From Novosphingobium sp. CECT 9465 (GTDB taxonomy: Bacteria; Pseudomonadota; Alphaproteobacteria; Sphingomonadales; Sphingomonadaceae), in NCBI RefSeq assembly GCF_920987055.1, contig NZ_CAKLBX010000001.1, forward strand, positions 2,714,501-2,778,500: DNA of 64,000 nt, read 5' to 3'. The notes below the pieces were generated by a model. The model was not told where the DNA came from and did no database searches. It saw only the letters and a list, made by a program, of their open reading frames with translations. The translations under genes were made by a program, and so were the position numbers. Every line of letters begins with the position of its first letter. Position 1 is the stretch's first letter. Of the stretch, positions 25,520 to 34,982 are shown piece by piece.

Positions 25520-27394
25520 CTACCCAAACAACCGCGCCAGCATCTGCATCACGCCAGGCCTCTCGCCCGCACCCCGCGGCGCAGCGCGATCATCGCCCAC
25601 GCACTCCAGGCAATAGGCCCGCATCCCCCCGCCGCCAACCAACCGGCTGACGTCCGCCTCGATCCGCGCCAGCAAGCCCTGTTGCCGCGCGGCCAGCATC
25701 CCGGCGAGGTCCTGCGCGCCCGCACCGCGCGCCTCACCCGTTTCCATCTGTTGCAGGAACTGCACGAACGGGCTGGAATCGCTCTGGATATAGGCGGCGT
25801 GCCACTCGGTCGCACCCGCCTTCTTGGCGGCCCAGGCCACGGCATCGTCCACCCCGCCGAATTCATCCACAAGGCCAAGCTGGCGCGCGGTGCCACCGTC
25901 CCAGATGCGGCCTTGGCCGATCTTGTCGATATCCGCGCTGGTCTTGCCGCGCGATTTGGCGACGAGCGTCAGGAACCGACCATAGGTCTGTTCGACCTGG
26001 CCTTGCAGCAGCGCGGCGACTTGCGGGGTCAGGCCGCCGATCAGGTCCGGCTGGCCCGATAGCGGCGTGGTGCGCACCTGTTCGGTGGTCACGCCATATT
26101 CGGGCAACGTCGATTCAAAGCTGGGGAACACCGCGAACACGCCGATGGAGCCGGTAATCGTACTGGGTTCGGCAAATATCCGCTGCGCCGGGGTGGATAC
26201 CCAATACCCCCCGCTCGCCGCCACGCCGCCCATCGACACCGCCACGGGCAGCCCCTTGGCGCGCACCCGTTCCACCGCCGCGCGGATGCGTTCGGATGCC
26301 ATGACCGAACCGCCCGGCGAATCGACGCGCAGCACCAGCGCCGCGTAATCGTCGCTCTTGGTCACGCCGTCGATCAGGTCGGCAATCCTGTCCCCGCCCG
26401 CCGTGCCCGGCCCGGCATCGCCATCGACGATTTCGCCCGCAACGGTGACGACCGCCACCGCCTTGCCCGATGTCGGCACAGGCTTGTCCGCCAGATAAAC
26501 GGCAAGTTCGGTGCCCTTGAACGACCCCAACGCGCCCTGATCGTCCGCGCCCACGATCTCCGCCACGCGCTGCCCGAAGGCCACCCGATCGCCCACCCGG
26601 TCGATCATGCCCGATTTCACCGCTGCCTGCGCGGCATCGCCCCCGGCATCGGCCACCCATCTGGCGGGATCGGTGATCGCCAGCGTGTAATCGGCCTTGG
26701 GCCGCGCGCGCTTCACGTCGTCCTGCCAGTTCTGCCACACCGATTGCATCACGGCATTCAGCGCGTCGCGCGCCTCTGGCGAGGATTCGCTGCGGATATA
26801 GGGTTCGACCGCGCTCTTGTACGTGCCCACCTTGAACACATTGGCCTTGACCTTCAGCTTGTCGAGCAGACCCTTGTAGAACAGCATAGTGCCGCCCGGC
26901 CCGCTGATCGCCACGCCGCCCAGCGGATCGATCCACGCTTCGCTGGAATGCGCGGCAAGCTGGATCGCATCGTCGGTATAGATCAGCGCGCGCACCAGCA
27001 CCGGCTTCTTTGCCGCGCGCACTTTATCCATCGCTGCGCCCACATTGGCGATCTGTACGCCAGATCCGCCGCCAAACGCTTCCAGATCAAGCACGACCGC
27101 CTTGATCCGAGTGTCGGTCGCCGCCGATTCGATGGCGCGCACCAGATCGCGCTCGACATATTCGGGCTGCGGCGCTTCGCCAGAAAGCAGCAGGGTGGAG
27201 GGCGAAACCTCAGAAGCTTCCTCAACAATGCTCCCTTCCAGCGCGAGGTACAGCGCGCCTTCGCGGACCATGCCAGGGCTGGGCCGCGATGCCAGCGCCG
27301 CATAAAGCGCAGCGAAGAACAGCAGCAGAAACAACAGGACAAGGCCATCCTTGATGGCGACGAGGATCTTCCAGACCGAACGGGCAAAGCTCAT
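25520..27394 (-). CDS. sppA: Signal peptide peptidase SppA, long (67K) form
   Basis: A 624-residue inner-membrane serine peptidase of family S49 with an N-terminal membrane anchor ([20 protein letters not shown]). The two tandem S49 domains of the E. coli type are present. The catalytic Lys lies in the first domain near [13 protein letters not shown] and the nucleophile Ser in the second ([14 protein letters not shown]). It degrades cleaved signal peptides in the membrane. Length matches E. coli SppA (618). It is divergent from pyrB with an 87-base shared upstream region. Confidence 0.95.
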   Translation of the reverse strand: MSFARSVWKILVAIKDGLVLLFLLLFFAALYAALASRPSPGMVREGALYLALEGSIVEEASEVSPSTLLLSGEAPQPEYVERDLVRAIESAATDTRIKAVVLDLEAFGGGSGVQIANVGAAMDKVRAAKKPVLVRALIYTDDAIQLAAHSSEAWIDPLGGVAISGPGGTMLFYKGLLDKLKVKANVFKVGTYKSAVEPYIRSESSPEARDALNAVMQSVWQNWQDDVKRARPKADYTLAITDPARWVADAGGDAAQAAVKSGMIDRVGDRVAFGQRVAEIVGADDQGALGSFKGTELAVYLADKPVPTSGKAVAVVTVAGEIVDGDAGPGTAGGDRIADLIDGVTKSDDYAALVLRVDSPGGSVMASERIRAAVERVRAKGLPVAVSMGGVAASGGYWVSTPAQRIFAEPSTITGSIGVFAVFPSFESTLPEYGVTTEQVRTTPLSGQPDLIGGLTPQVAALLQGQVEQTYGRFLTLVAKSRGKTSADIDKIGQGRIWDGGTARQLGLVDEFGGVDDAVAWAAKKAGATEWHAAYIQSDSSPFVQFLQQMETGEARGAGAQDLAGMLAARQQGLLARIEADVSRLVGGGGMRAYCLECVGDDRAAPRGAGERPGVMQMLARLFG

Positions 27395-27481
27395 GGATGC
27401 GACTCTATTGTGGACACCCCGGCAATGCCAGCGGGAAACCGCTTGAGCGCAAAGGCCCTGCCCACTAGGGAACTGGTTTCA

Positions 27482-28507
27482 ATGCAAAGCACCAACCTTC
27501 CCGCAGCGGGCCGCTATCCAGCGGGCGGCCTCGCCTACCCGCACCGTGACTTGACCGGCATCGGCCAGCTTGCCCGGCATGAGATCCTCTATCTGCTTGA
27601 TGAGGCGGAACAATGGGTCGATCTCAACCGGCAGAGCCAGAAGAAGACCGATCTTCTGAACGGGTTGACCATCATCAATGCCTTCTTCGAAAATTCCACC
27701 CGCACGCTGCTGTCTTTCGAGATCGCGGGCAAACGGCTGGGCGCAGACGTGGTCAACATGCATGCCGCCACCAGCAGCGTGAAGAAGGGCGAAACCCTGA
27801 TCGACACCGCGATGACGCTCAATGCCATGCGCGCCGATGCGATCGTGATCCGCCACGCCAGTTCGGGCGCAGTGCGGCTGATCGCGGAAAAGGTGGACTG
27901 CCCGGTCCTGAACGCGGGCGACGGGCAGCACGAACACCCCACACAGGCGCTGCTTGATGCGCTGACCATGCGTCATGCGCTGAAACTTCCGATCGGGGCC
28001 GATCTCAACGGGCTGAAAGTCACCATCTGCGGCGATATCCTGCACAGCCGCGTCGCGCGCTCGAACATCCTCAGCCTGACCGCCCTGGGCGCCGACGTGC
28101 GCGTCTGCGCGCCGCCTGCGTTGATGCCGGACGAGGTCGAGGCGATGGGCGTGACCCCGTTCCACGATTTCGACGCCGCGCTGAAAGGCGCGAACGTGGT
28201 GATGATGCTGCGGCTCCAGCAGGAACGCATGAGCGGGCAGTTCATCCCCTCCCCGCGCGAATACCGGCACTTGTACGGTCTTACCCCCGAACGGCTGGCG
28301 CGGGCGGAACCCGATGCCTTCGTGATGCACCCCGGCCCGATGAACCGGGGGATCGAGATCGATTCGACCGTAGCCGATCATCCCACGCGCAGCCTGATCA
28401 CCGCGCAAGTTGAAATGGGCGTGGCGATCCGCATGGCCTGTCTTGAAGTGCTGACCCGGCGGACGCGAAACGTGCCCGGCTGGGATGCAGTGGGAGCAGC
28501 GGCATGA
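27482..28507 (+). CDS. pyrB: Aspartate carbamoyltransferase catalytic chain
   Basis: A 341-residue enzyme of de novo pyrimidine synthesis joining carbamoyl phosphate and L-aspartate. The carbamoyl-phosphate site [21 protein letters not shown] (the loop supplied by a neighbouring subunit), [16 protein letters not shown] and the aspartate-side MLRLQQERM are all present. The ATG at 27482 follows AGGGA; upstream in-frame codons overlap sppA on the other strand. The stop overlaps the pyrC-like start by four bases (ATGA), indicating translational coupling. Confidence 0.96.
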   Translation: MQSTNLPAAGRYPAGGLAYPHRDLTGIGQLARHEILYLLDEAEQWVDLNRQSQKKTDLLNGLTIINAFFENSTRTLLSFEIAGKRLGADVVNMHAATSSVKKGETLIDTAMTLNAMRADAIVIRHASSGAVRLIAEKVDCPVLNAGDGQHEHPTQALLDALTMRHALKLPIGADLNGLKVTICGDILHSRVARSNILSLTALGADVRVCAPPALMPDEVEAMGVTPFHDFDAALKGANVVMMLRLQQERMSGQFIPSPREYRHLYGLTPERLARAEPDAFVMHPGPMNRGIEIDSTVADHPTRSLITAQVEMGVAIRMACLEVLTRRTRNVPGWDAVGAAA

Positions 28508-29733
28508 TCGCGCGGCCCCTGACCATCACCGGCGGCAAGCTGGTTCTCGCCACCGGAGAACCACAGCAGGGCGCGGTGCGCTGCGAGGACGGTCGCATCG
28601 TGGCGCTGGGCGATATTGCCGCCCACGAAGGCGATGAAGTGTTCGACGCCAAGGGCGCGCTGGTCGCACCGGGCCTTGTTGACCTTGGCGTGTTCGCTAT
28701 AGACAAGCCCGCGTTCCATTTCGGCGGGATTACCCGCGCCGCATTGATGCCCGATCAAGGCCCGCCGCTCGATCATCCGGCGCGCGTCCGCTTCGCCGCC
28801 CAATCGGGCAAGCCGGACTTGTGGGTCCACCCCCTTGCCGCTGCCACGCGCGGGCTGGAAGGCAACGAACTCGCCGAACTGGCGCTGATGCGCGATGCAG
28901 GCGCAAAGGCCGTGGCCACGGGGCGCGCATGGATCAGCGATTCGGGCGTCATGCTCCGCCTGCTGCGCTATTGCGCGATGCTGGGTCTGGTCGTCGTCAC
29001 CCACGCAGAGGACGCCGCGATTACGGGCAAGGCCGTGGCGACTGCTGGCGAAGTGGCGACCCGGCTCGGCCTGCCCTCCGCCCCCGCCGAAGCCGAAGCG
29101 CTGGCCGTGGCGCGCGACATTGCGCTGGCCGAACTATCCGGCGCGCATGTCCATTTTCGCCAGGTGACCACTGCCCGCGCGCTCGATCTGGTGCGCGCCG
29201 CCAAGGCGCGCGGCATCCGCATAACCGCAGGCGTAACGCCCGCCCACTTCATCCTGTCAGACCTGGAACTGGTCGGCTTCCGCACGTTTTGCCGGATGTC
29301 GCCGCCGCTGCGTCGCGATTCGGATCGCAAGGCCGTGATCGCCGCGATTGCCGATGGTACGATTGATGTCATCTCCTCCGGCCACGATCCGCGCGGGCCT
29401 GAAGACAAGCGCCTGCCCTTTGCCGATGCCGAACCCGGCATGGCAGGCGCCGAAACGCTGCTGCCGCTGACGCTTACGCTGGTGCGCGATGGCGATATAT
29501 CGATGGCGCGCGCGTTCGAACTGCTCGGCGCCAATCCGGCAAAGCTGCTGGGCGTGGCGGCAGGGAAGCTCGAAGTCGGCGCAGAGGCAGACTTTGCGAT
29601 TATCGACCCCGTGCGGCCATGGGTCGTCAATTCCGACAAGATGGCGGCAGCGGCAGGCAACACCCCGTTCGATCGCCGTCCGGTGGAAGGCCGCGTCACC
29701 GCGCTGTTCAAGGGCGGTAACCGGGTCGATTGA
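28504..29733 (+). CDS. Dihydroorotase-like protein, probably non-catalytic (PyrC'/PyrX type)
   Basis: A 409-residue amidohydrolase-fold protein coupled to pyrB. The metal-binding HxH expected after PGLVD is replaced by DLGVF (residues 60-64), and the usual TDHAPH-type loop near the end is [10 protein letters not shown], while two internal histidines survive ([14 protein letters not shown]). Such pseudo-dihydroorotases next to pyrB are known in Pseudomonas, where they are needed to assemble active aspartate carbamoyltransferase but have no activity of their own. The same role is inferred here. A catalytic pyrC should then exist elsewhere in the genome. Confidence 0.85.
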   Translation: MIARPLTITGGKLVLATGEPQQGAVRCEDGRIVALGDIAAHEGDEVFDAKGALVAPGLVDLGVFAIDKPAFHFGGITRAALMPDQGPPLDHPARVRFAAQSGKPDLWVHPLAAATRGLEGNELAELALMRDAGAKAVATGRAWISDSGVMLRLLRYCAMLGLVVVTHAEDAAITGKAVATAGEVATRLGLPSAPAEAEALAVARDIALAELSGAHVHFRQVTTARALDLVRAAKARGIRITAGVTPAHFILSDLELVGFRTFCRMSPPLRRDSDRKAVIAAIADGTIDVISSGHDPRGPEDKRLPFADAEPGMAGAETLLPLTLTLVRDGDISMARAFELLGANPAKLLGVAAGKLEVGAEADFAIIDPVRPWVVNSDKMAAAAGNTPFDRRPVEGRVTALFKGGNRVD

Positions 29734-29802
29734 TACGGAAAGGGCGCGGGCACCTTCCGGTCCCCGCGCCCATCTGCTCCCGAAACCGGGTAATCCGTAT
29801 CA
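29731..29802. terminator. Nested bidirectional terminator
   Basis: The outer arms TGATACGGA / TCCGTATCA (29731-29739, 29794-29802) contain the stop codons of both converging genes. The inner arms GGGCGCGGG / CCCGCGCCC (29742-29750, 29763-29771) form a strong stem. Confidence 0.65.
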
Positions 29803-31062
29803 GCGCTTGGCCATGCGCGTTTCCACCGCGCGCTGGCCCGGCAAGGCTCCTCCGGTCCCGCGCAGCACAAGGCAATCCCCGCCCCGCGCCTTGACCGAAC
29901 CACACAGCGAACTGGCCGAGGCAAGCCCCGCAAAGCCCGCAGCGCGCACACGCCACAAGGTGCGGCCATTGATGGTGACCCTGGTCGTGACATTGCGGTA
30001 GCCCGCCAGTGCAGGATTACGCGCGGTAAAGTGCCGCCACGCGCGGCGCGCGCCTTCGGCGGTGGCAAATGCGCCCAACTGCACCTGATGCGTGCTATGG
30101 CCGTTGACGGCGGCAACGGGCGCAACGGCCTTTGCCACCTGAACCGGGCGAGCCGGGGCCGATGGCGGCAGATCGATCATCGCCAGTTGCCCCTCGCGCG
30201 GCAAAGACGATGCATCGGCTACCGATGGCGCAGGCGCAGCCGGCTGGTCGAGCGGTGCAAGCTCAGCCACGGCGGCCTCAGCCAGCGGCTCGGCCCGCTT
30301 TGCCGCTTCGGCGGAAAGCTGTTCGGTCGCGGGGAAATTGGCAAGCGCCAGGGCGGTCGGCTGTCCGGCATCGACACGCAGCGGCACCGAGAGCAACCCG
30401 GCCACGCGTTCGCGAGTCAACTCACGCTGGCCCATCATCGCCCACATTTCCATGCGACCGCCCACTTCGGCTGCGGGCAGATCCTGCGACGCCATTGCGC
30501 GCGCTTCGCGCCACTGCCCGGCAAGAGCATATGCCAGCGCCAGATTCTGGCGCACCTTCACGGTATTCTCGCCACCGCGAATGGCATCGGACAGCACGGC
30601 AACGCCCTGGCCGGTCTGCCCCGCCAGCGCCAGCGCCAGGCCATAATCGGCCGGTTCGAGGCTGTCGCGATAGGAATTGAGCGTGTCGACCGCCTGCGGA
30701 TAAAGCCCCAGCGCAATATCTGCCAGCGCGAGACTCAGCGCCGTGCGGCTGCTGTCCTCGCCCAGTTCCATCGCCTCGTCATAGGCCTGTCGCGCGGATT
30801 CAAAGCGTCCGGCCTTGAGATAGGCGCTGCCCAGCAGCACCCGGTAGGCCGGATTGCGCGGATCGGCCAGCACGGCCTTTTCGGCGCTGTCCACCGCCAC
30901 CTTGGGATTTCCCTTGGCCAGCGCCGCTTCGGCCGAGGACGCGAACTTGTCAGGGCGGATCGTGCCGGTGGCGCATCCCGTCAGAACACCGGCGGCAAGC
31001 GCCGAAGAGACGATCAACCGCGCGGTGCGGTTAGGGACGAAGGCGGAGAAAAGGCGGCTCAT
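29800..31062 (-). CDS. TPR-SPOR lipoprotein
   Basis: A 420-residue envelope protein. The signal peptide ends in a lipobox-like VLTGC-ATG, so it is probably a lipoprotein. Residues about 45-200 are TPR-like (AALAKGNPKVAVDSAEKAVL, AYLKAGRFESARQAYDEAM), then a Pro/Ala-rich linker and a C-terminal SPOR domain (HQVQLGAFATAEGARRAWRH) that in other proteins binds denuded septal peptidoglycan. It is the last gene of a three-gene unit with the ParA-like ATPase and an RHH-like protein, suggesting a role in cell division or envelope placement. The start at 31062 gives the signal peptide; seven residues could precede it. Confidence 0.85.
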   Translation of the reverse strand: MSRLFSAFVPNRTARLIVSSALAAGVLTGCATGTIRPDKFASSAEAALAKGNPKVAVDSAEKAVLADPRNPAYRVLLGSAYLKAGRFESARQAYDEAMELGEDSSRTALSLALADIALGLYPQAVDTLNSYRDSLEPADYGLALALAGQTGQGVAVLSDAIRGGENTVKVRQNLALAYALAGQWREARAMASQDLPAAEVGGRMEMWAMMGQRELTRERVAGLLSVPLRVDAGQPTALALANFPATEQLSAEAAKRAEPLAEAAVAELAPLDQPAAPAPSVADASSLPREGQLAMIDLPPSAPARPVQVAKAVAPVAAVNGHSTHQVQLGAFATAEGARRAWRHFTARNPALAGYRNVTTRVTINGRTLWRVRAAGFAGLASASSLCGSVKARGGDCLVLRGTGGALPGQRAVETRMAKR

Positions 31063-31083
31063 TCTCAGGTTTCCTTCGGGCAA

Positions 31084-31587
31084 TCAGTTGCGCGTCGCGC
31101 GTCTGGCAAGGGTTTCGACCGCAGGTTGATCGGCAAGAAATCGGTCAAGCGCCTCGATCAGCACTGACTGGGCGCTGCGCGATTCCAGCGTACAGGCAAG
31201 ACGCAGACGCAAATGGCGATACTGGTCCAGCCGCAGCGTGAACGCGGCCTTGCGGCCTTCGGCCAAAGCCGAGCGCACCTGCTTGCCGCCCTTCATGCGC
31301 CGCGTTGTCGCGATCGGAGGCATTTCAGCCACCGCTGCGGCCAGCGCTTCAAGCTGCTGGACGATAACCGGAAGGTCGTCGGAACGGGCATGGCCGGGAC
31401 GGGTAGCCTCGCCCATGTCGTTCCAGCCCAGATCGTCCGATACGGGCGCGGCTTCGTCCATGCCCGCCAGAAGGCGGGCTTGTTCTTCGGCGCTCAACAC
31501 CAGTTGCGGGCGCATCGCCGGGCGCGCGGCGCCCTTGCGGGCCAGCAGTCCCGATGACAGCGAGGCGAGGGGCTTGGCGGCGCTCAT
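31084..31587 (-). CDS. Small protein between ParA-like and SPOR genes, possible ribbon-helix-helix
   Basis: A 167-residue protein starting MSAAKPLASLSSGLLARKGA. The middle is variable and acidic. The C-terminal 50 residues (AFTLRLDQYRHLRLRLACTL, then SRSAQSVLIEALDRFL) have the strand-helix-helix pattern of ribbon-helix-helix DNA binders, which often accompany ParA-type ATPases. The start overlaps neither neighbour: it lies 14 bases beyond the ParA-like stop, so it is cotranscribed with it. The name is inference; no family is certain. Confidence 0.6.
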   Translation of the reverse strand: MSAAKPLASLSSGLLARKGAARPAMRPQLVLSAEEQARLLAGMDEAAPVSDDLGWNDMGEATRPGHARSDDLPVIVQQLEALAAAVAEMPPIATTRRMKGGKQVRSALAEGRKAAFTLRLDQYRHLRLRLACTLESRSAQSVLIEALDRFLADQPAVETLARRATRN

Positions 31588-31600
31588 CAAACCGCCTCCA

Positions 31601-32329
31601 TCAAGAACCGGCAACGCGGCGGCCGAAGCCACCCATCGGCCGCTGCATCCCGCCAGCCATGGGCATCGCGGATGCCTGCTGCGGCACGGCAAACACCGTG
31701 CGGCGGAAATTCTTTTCCAGCCGTTCCGATACGTAAGTCCACAGCGCGGTCACTTCCGCGGCAGATTTGCCGTTCGGATCGCACTCCATCACCGTGCGGC
31801 CATCGATCATCGATGCGGCAAAATCGGTGCGCTGATGCAGGGTGACCGGCGCCACCGTGCCATGCTGCGACAATGCCACCGCGGCTTCAGACGTGATCCG
31901 CGCCTTGGGTGTGGCCGCGTTGACCACGAAGATCAGTGGCTTGCCTGCGCGGTCGCAAAGATCGACGGTTGCACCAACCGCGCGCAGATCGTGCGGGCTG
32001 GGCCGCGTCGGCACCACGATCAGTTCGGCGACCGAGATCACCGACTGGATCGCCATGGTAATTGCAGGCGGCGTGTCGATCACGGCCAGCTTGAAGCCCT
32101 GCTGCCGCAGGATCGCCAGATCGCTGGCCAGCCGCGCAACCGTGGTCTGGGCAAAGGCCGGGAATTCGGCCTCGCGTTCGTTCCACCAATCGGACAGCGA
32201 GCCTTGCGGATCGATATCGATCAGGACAACGGGTCCCGCGCCCGCCCGCTGGGCCTGGACGGCCAGGTGCCCGGACAAGGTCGTCTTGCCCGATCCACCC
32301 TTCTGTGATGCCAATGCCAGTACGCGCAA
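31601..32329 (-). CDS. ParA/MinD-like ATPase
   Basis: A 242-residue deviant Walker ATPase starting at TTG behind GGGGG. Walker A' is KGGSGKTTL at residues about 9-17, LIDIDPQGSLSDWW follows, then LAVIDTPPA. These are ParA-family motifs for ATP-dependent dimerisation on DNA or membrane. Its neighbours are not parB but an RHH-like gene and a SPOR lipoprotein, so it is probably an orphan ParA for placing a cellular cargo or the division machinery rather than the chromosomal ParABS ATPase. The extended open frame to 32596 has no ribosome site. 32330-32599 holds the divergent promoters and no gene. Confidence 0.88.
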   Translation of the reverse strand: MRVLALASQKGGSGKTTLSGHLAVQAQRAGAGPVVLIDIDPQGSLSDWWNEREAEFPAFAQTTVARLASDLAILRQQGFKLAVIDTPPAITMAIQSVISVAELIVVPTRPSPHDLRAVGATVDLCDRAGKPLIFVVNAATPKARITSEAAVALSQHGTVAPVTLHQRTDFAASMIDGRTVMECDPNGKSAAEVTALWTYVSERLEKNFRRTVFAVPQQASAMPMAGGMQRPMGGFGRRVAGS

Positions 32330-32599
32330 AGCCAAACCCCCGTCAAAATCGCGAACTCTTGAGTATGGATTCGCAGAATGGGTTGAAATTTTGGTTAAGA
32401 TGATTGCACGATTGCGTTCAGCATTGCTCCCACACCGCCGCAAATGGTGCTGCCAATCCTGCAAAATCAGCGCTAAGACTTCGCTAACGCCTCGTTGACT
32501 ATATCCCGCACACAGCAAAGGCCGGGCGGCATGACCGGGCCAGCAAGGGTTGCAACCTGAACCGCTTGAAGTCTCGCAGCAGGAACGGACGTTCACATC

Positions 32600-32671
32600 A
32601 TGTCACCTCGGCAAATCATGTCACCTCGGCAAATCATGTCACCTCGGCAAATCATGTCACTTTCCCGAATC
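32600..32671 (+). repeat. Four tandem 18-bp units that each carry a start codon
   Basis: ATGTCACCTCGGCAAATC is repeated three times without change (32600, 32618, 32636). A fourth, diverged unit, ATGTCACTTTCCCGAATC, starts at 32654. All are in one frame, so the gene has four possible ATG starts six codons apart, MSPRQI three times then MSLSRI. Confidence 0.9.
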
Positions 32672-33763
32672 ACCGCACCGTGGAAGCTCGCGGCCCTATC
32701 CACGGCAGCGCTGGCACTGGCCACCTCGCCCGCGCTGGCTGACGTGAAGGCCGGCGTCGATGCGTGGTCGCGCGGGGAACACGCGGTGGCGGTCAAGGAA
32801 TGGCTCGGCCCTGCGGCCAAGGGCGATCCCGATGCGCAGTTCAACATGGGCCAGGCCTACAAGCTGGGCAAAGGCGTTCCGCAAGACAGCAAGCGCGCAG
32901 AGGCATGGTATCGCAAGGCGGCCGAAAACGGCCATATCAAGGCCGCCGATACGCTTGGCCTGCTGATGTTCCAGGATGGCCGCAAGACAGACGCGGTGCC
33001 GTTCCTTCAGGCCTCTGCCGAACGCGGCGATCCGCGCGCGCAATACATCATGGGCATTGCCCACTTCAACGGCGATGTCGTGGGCAAGGACTGGGTGCGC
33101 GCCTATGCGCTGATGAGTCGCTCCGCTTCCGCTGGACTGGAGCAGGCCGTGCGCGGTCTTGCCACGATGGACGGGGTTATCCCGCTCGAACAGCGGCAGT
33201 TGGGTGTTTCACTGGCCGGAGAGCTTGAACAGAAGGCGCAGGCCAATCGCGCGCAGCAATTCGCCGCCGCCGATCTGGGCGTCAAACCCGCGCCTACCGC
33301 GCCCCTGCGCACCGCGCAGGCCGGAACTGCGCTCGAACGGACCGAACTGCCGCCGTCCACCCCCGCGCCATCGGGTCCGGTCACTGCCGGGGCAGATTTT
33401 GCCAATCCGGTAGTGATTTCAACGCCGAAGCGGATTGTCGGTGCCGCCTCCGTGCCACCAAAGCCTGTCAAAAGCACCACCCCACCTCCCGTGGCAAAAC
33501 CTGCCGCTGCGCCGAAACCCGCCCCCGCCGCAAAAGGCAACTGGCGTATCCAGCTTGGCGCGTTCGGCGTGAAAGCCAATGCCGACGGGCTATGGGCCAA
33601 AGTGCGCAATCGCCCCGAAATCGCAGGCCATGGCCGGATCGATCTCGCTTCGGGCAGTGTCACGCGCCTGCTGGCTGGTGGCTATGCTGGACAAACCGAA
33701 GCAGCCAAAGCTTGTGCCGCGCTCAAGTCTGGCGGGTTCACCTGCCTGGTGATACAGCCGTGA
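32600..33763 (+). CDS. Exported Sel1-repeat and SPOR domain protein
   Basis: 387 residues from the first ATG or 369 from the fourth (32654). The fourth gives a normal signal peptide (MSLSRITAPWKLAALSTAAL, cut near ALA-DVK); a poor AGGAACGG-like site precedes the first. Residues about 70-200 are Sel1/TPR-like repeats (AQFNMGQAYKLGKGVPQDSK, AQYIMGIAHFNGD). A Pro/Lys-rich linker follows, then a SPOR domain (WRIQLGAFGVKANADGLWAK). With the TPR-SPOR lipoprotein this makes two SPOR proteins flanking the ParA-like unit, both likely periplasmic and septal. It is divergent from the ParA-like gene. Confidence 0.85.
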   Translation: MSPRQIMSPRQIMSPRQIMSLSRITAPWKLAALSTAALALATSPALADVKAGVDAWSRGEHAVAVKEWLGPAAKGDPDAQFNMGQAYKLGKGVPQDSKRAEAWYRKAAENGHIKAADTLGLLMFQDGRKTDAVPFLQASAERGDPRAQYIMGIAHFNGDVVGKDWVRAYALMSRSASAGLEQAVRGLATMDGVIPLEQRQLGVSLAGELEQKAQANRAQQFAAADLGVKPAPTAPLRTAQAGTALERTELPPSTPAPSGPVTAGADFANPVVISTPKRIVGAASVPPKPVKSTTPPPVAKPAAAPKPAPAAKGNWRIQLGAFGVKANADGLWAKVRNRPEIAGHGRIDLASGSVTRLLAGGYAGQTEAAKACAALKSGGFTCLVIQP

Positions 33764-33767
33764 TGGC

Positions 33768-34982
33768 TTGGCTACCGAACATCCCCATTCCCGCATAGAA
33801 GCGCTTGATTTCCTGCGCGGCATCGCCGTGCTGGGCATTCTTGCAATCAATATCACCGGCATGTGGGGACCATCGCTCGCTACCTTTTCGCCCGCGATCC
33901 CCCGTCTCGAACCCGGTGGCGCTGCATGGTTCGGCTTTGCCTTCGTGGTCTTCGAAGGGAAGATGCGGGCACTTTTCAGCCTGCTGTTCGGGGCGAGCAT
34001 GGTGTTGTTCGCCGATGCGGCAGAGCGCCGGGGCGCCGATCCCGACATCGCGCAGTTGCGCCGCCTCATCTGGCTGGCGCTGTTCGGCTACCTCCATTTC
34101 GCGCTGCTGTGGTGGGGCGATATCCTGTTCACTTACGCACTGTGCGGCCTCGGCGCGCTGGCGCTGCGTCACTTGTCCCCGCTCCGTCAGGTGGCCATCG
34201 CGCTGCCGTTCTATATCCTTTCGCAAACCATCGAGGCGCTGCTAGATCTGCCGGGGATCTTTACCGAACAGGCAGTTCTGGCAGGCACGGCTGCGCCTGC
34301 GGATGTCACCGAACAAGCACAAATGATGCTGCGCATCGGCGCATCCGTCGCCCACGATGTTGCAGTGCTTCAGGCCGGTTTCTTCGAGGCCGTTCGCCTG
34401 AAACTTGCCCATTCGCCGCTGCAACCGCTCACCGTTACCCTGTCCACTTTCACCGAAACCGTGCCGTTGATGCTGGTGGGCATGGCCGCGTTGCGCAGCG
34501 GCTTTGCCACCACATGGTCGCGTCTTACGCTTGCGACCATCGCGCTGTGCGGAATCCTGCTCGGCGGCATACCGACGGTGCTGGCGTTGCAATGGCTGTC
34601 CTCCCACGGGTGGCCTCCGCGCGCGATGTTTGCCGCCATCGAACACGGCATGGCCCTGCCTCACCTGCTGATGGCGGCGGGATATGCCGCCGCGCTCGTG
34701 CTGGCCTTCCCGCAGCTGCGCGCCACCACGATCGGACGCGCGCTGACGGCAGCGGGGCGCTGCGCGTTCACCAATTATCTTGGCACCAGCGCCCTGATGG
34801 GCGCGATCTTCTGTGGCTGGGGTCTGGGTCTTGGCCCGGAAGTGCCGCGAGCATGGCTCCCCGCCTTCGTCCTGCTCGGCTGGGCCGCCATGCTCGCCTG
34901 GCCGCAGTGGTGGCTATCGCGTTTCCGGCAAGGGCCGCTGGAAGGCCTGTGGCGCAGGCTTGCCCTGCCCACCATCGGTTAG
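33768..34982 (+). CDS. DUF418 family membrane protein
   Basis: A 404-residue polytopic inner-membrane protein. It opens with IEALDFLRGIAVLGILAINI, the signature start of DUF418 (YeiB-like) proteins, and has about ten membrane segments. The C-terminal DUF418 block includes AGRCAFTNYLGTSALMGAIF. Function is unestablished; some relatives are acyltransferase-like. The start is TTG at 33768, four bases after the preceding stop; no in-frame ATG is nearby. Its 3' end overlaps the convergent phospholipase D-like gene by 69 bases. Confidence 0.85.
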   Translation: MATEHPHSRIEALDFLRGIAVLGILAINITGMWGPSLATFSPAIPRLEPGGAAWFGFAFVVFEGKMRALFSLLFGASMVLFADAAERRGADPDIAQLRRLIWLALFGYLHFALLWWGDILFTYALCGLGALALRHLSPLRQVAIALPFYILSQTIEALLDLPGIFTEQAVLAGTAAPADVTEQAQMMLRIGASVAHDVAVLQAGFFEAVRLKLAHSPLQPLTVTLSTFTETVPLMLVGMAALRSGFATTWSRLTLATIALCGILLGGIPTVLALQWLSSHGWPPRAMFAAIEHGMALPHLLMAAGYAAALVLAFPQLRATTIGRALTAAGRCAFTNYLGTSALMGAIFCGWGLGLGPEVPRAWLPAFVLLGWAAMLAWPQWWLSRFRQGPLEGLWRRLALPTIG

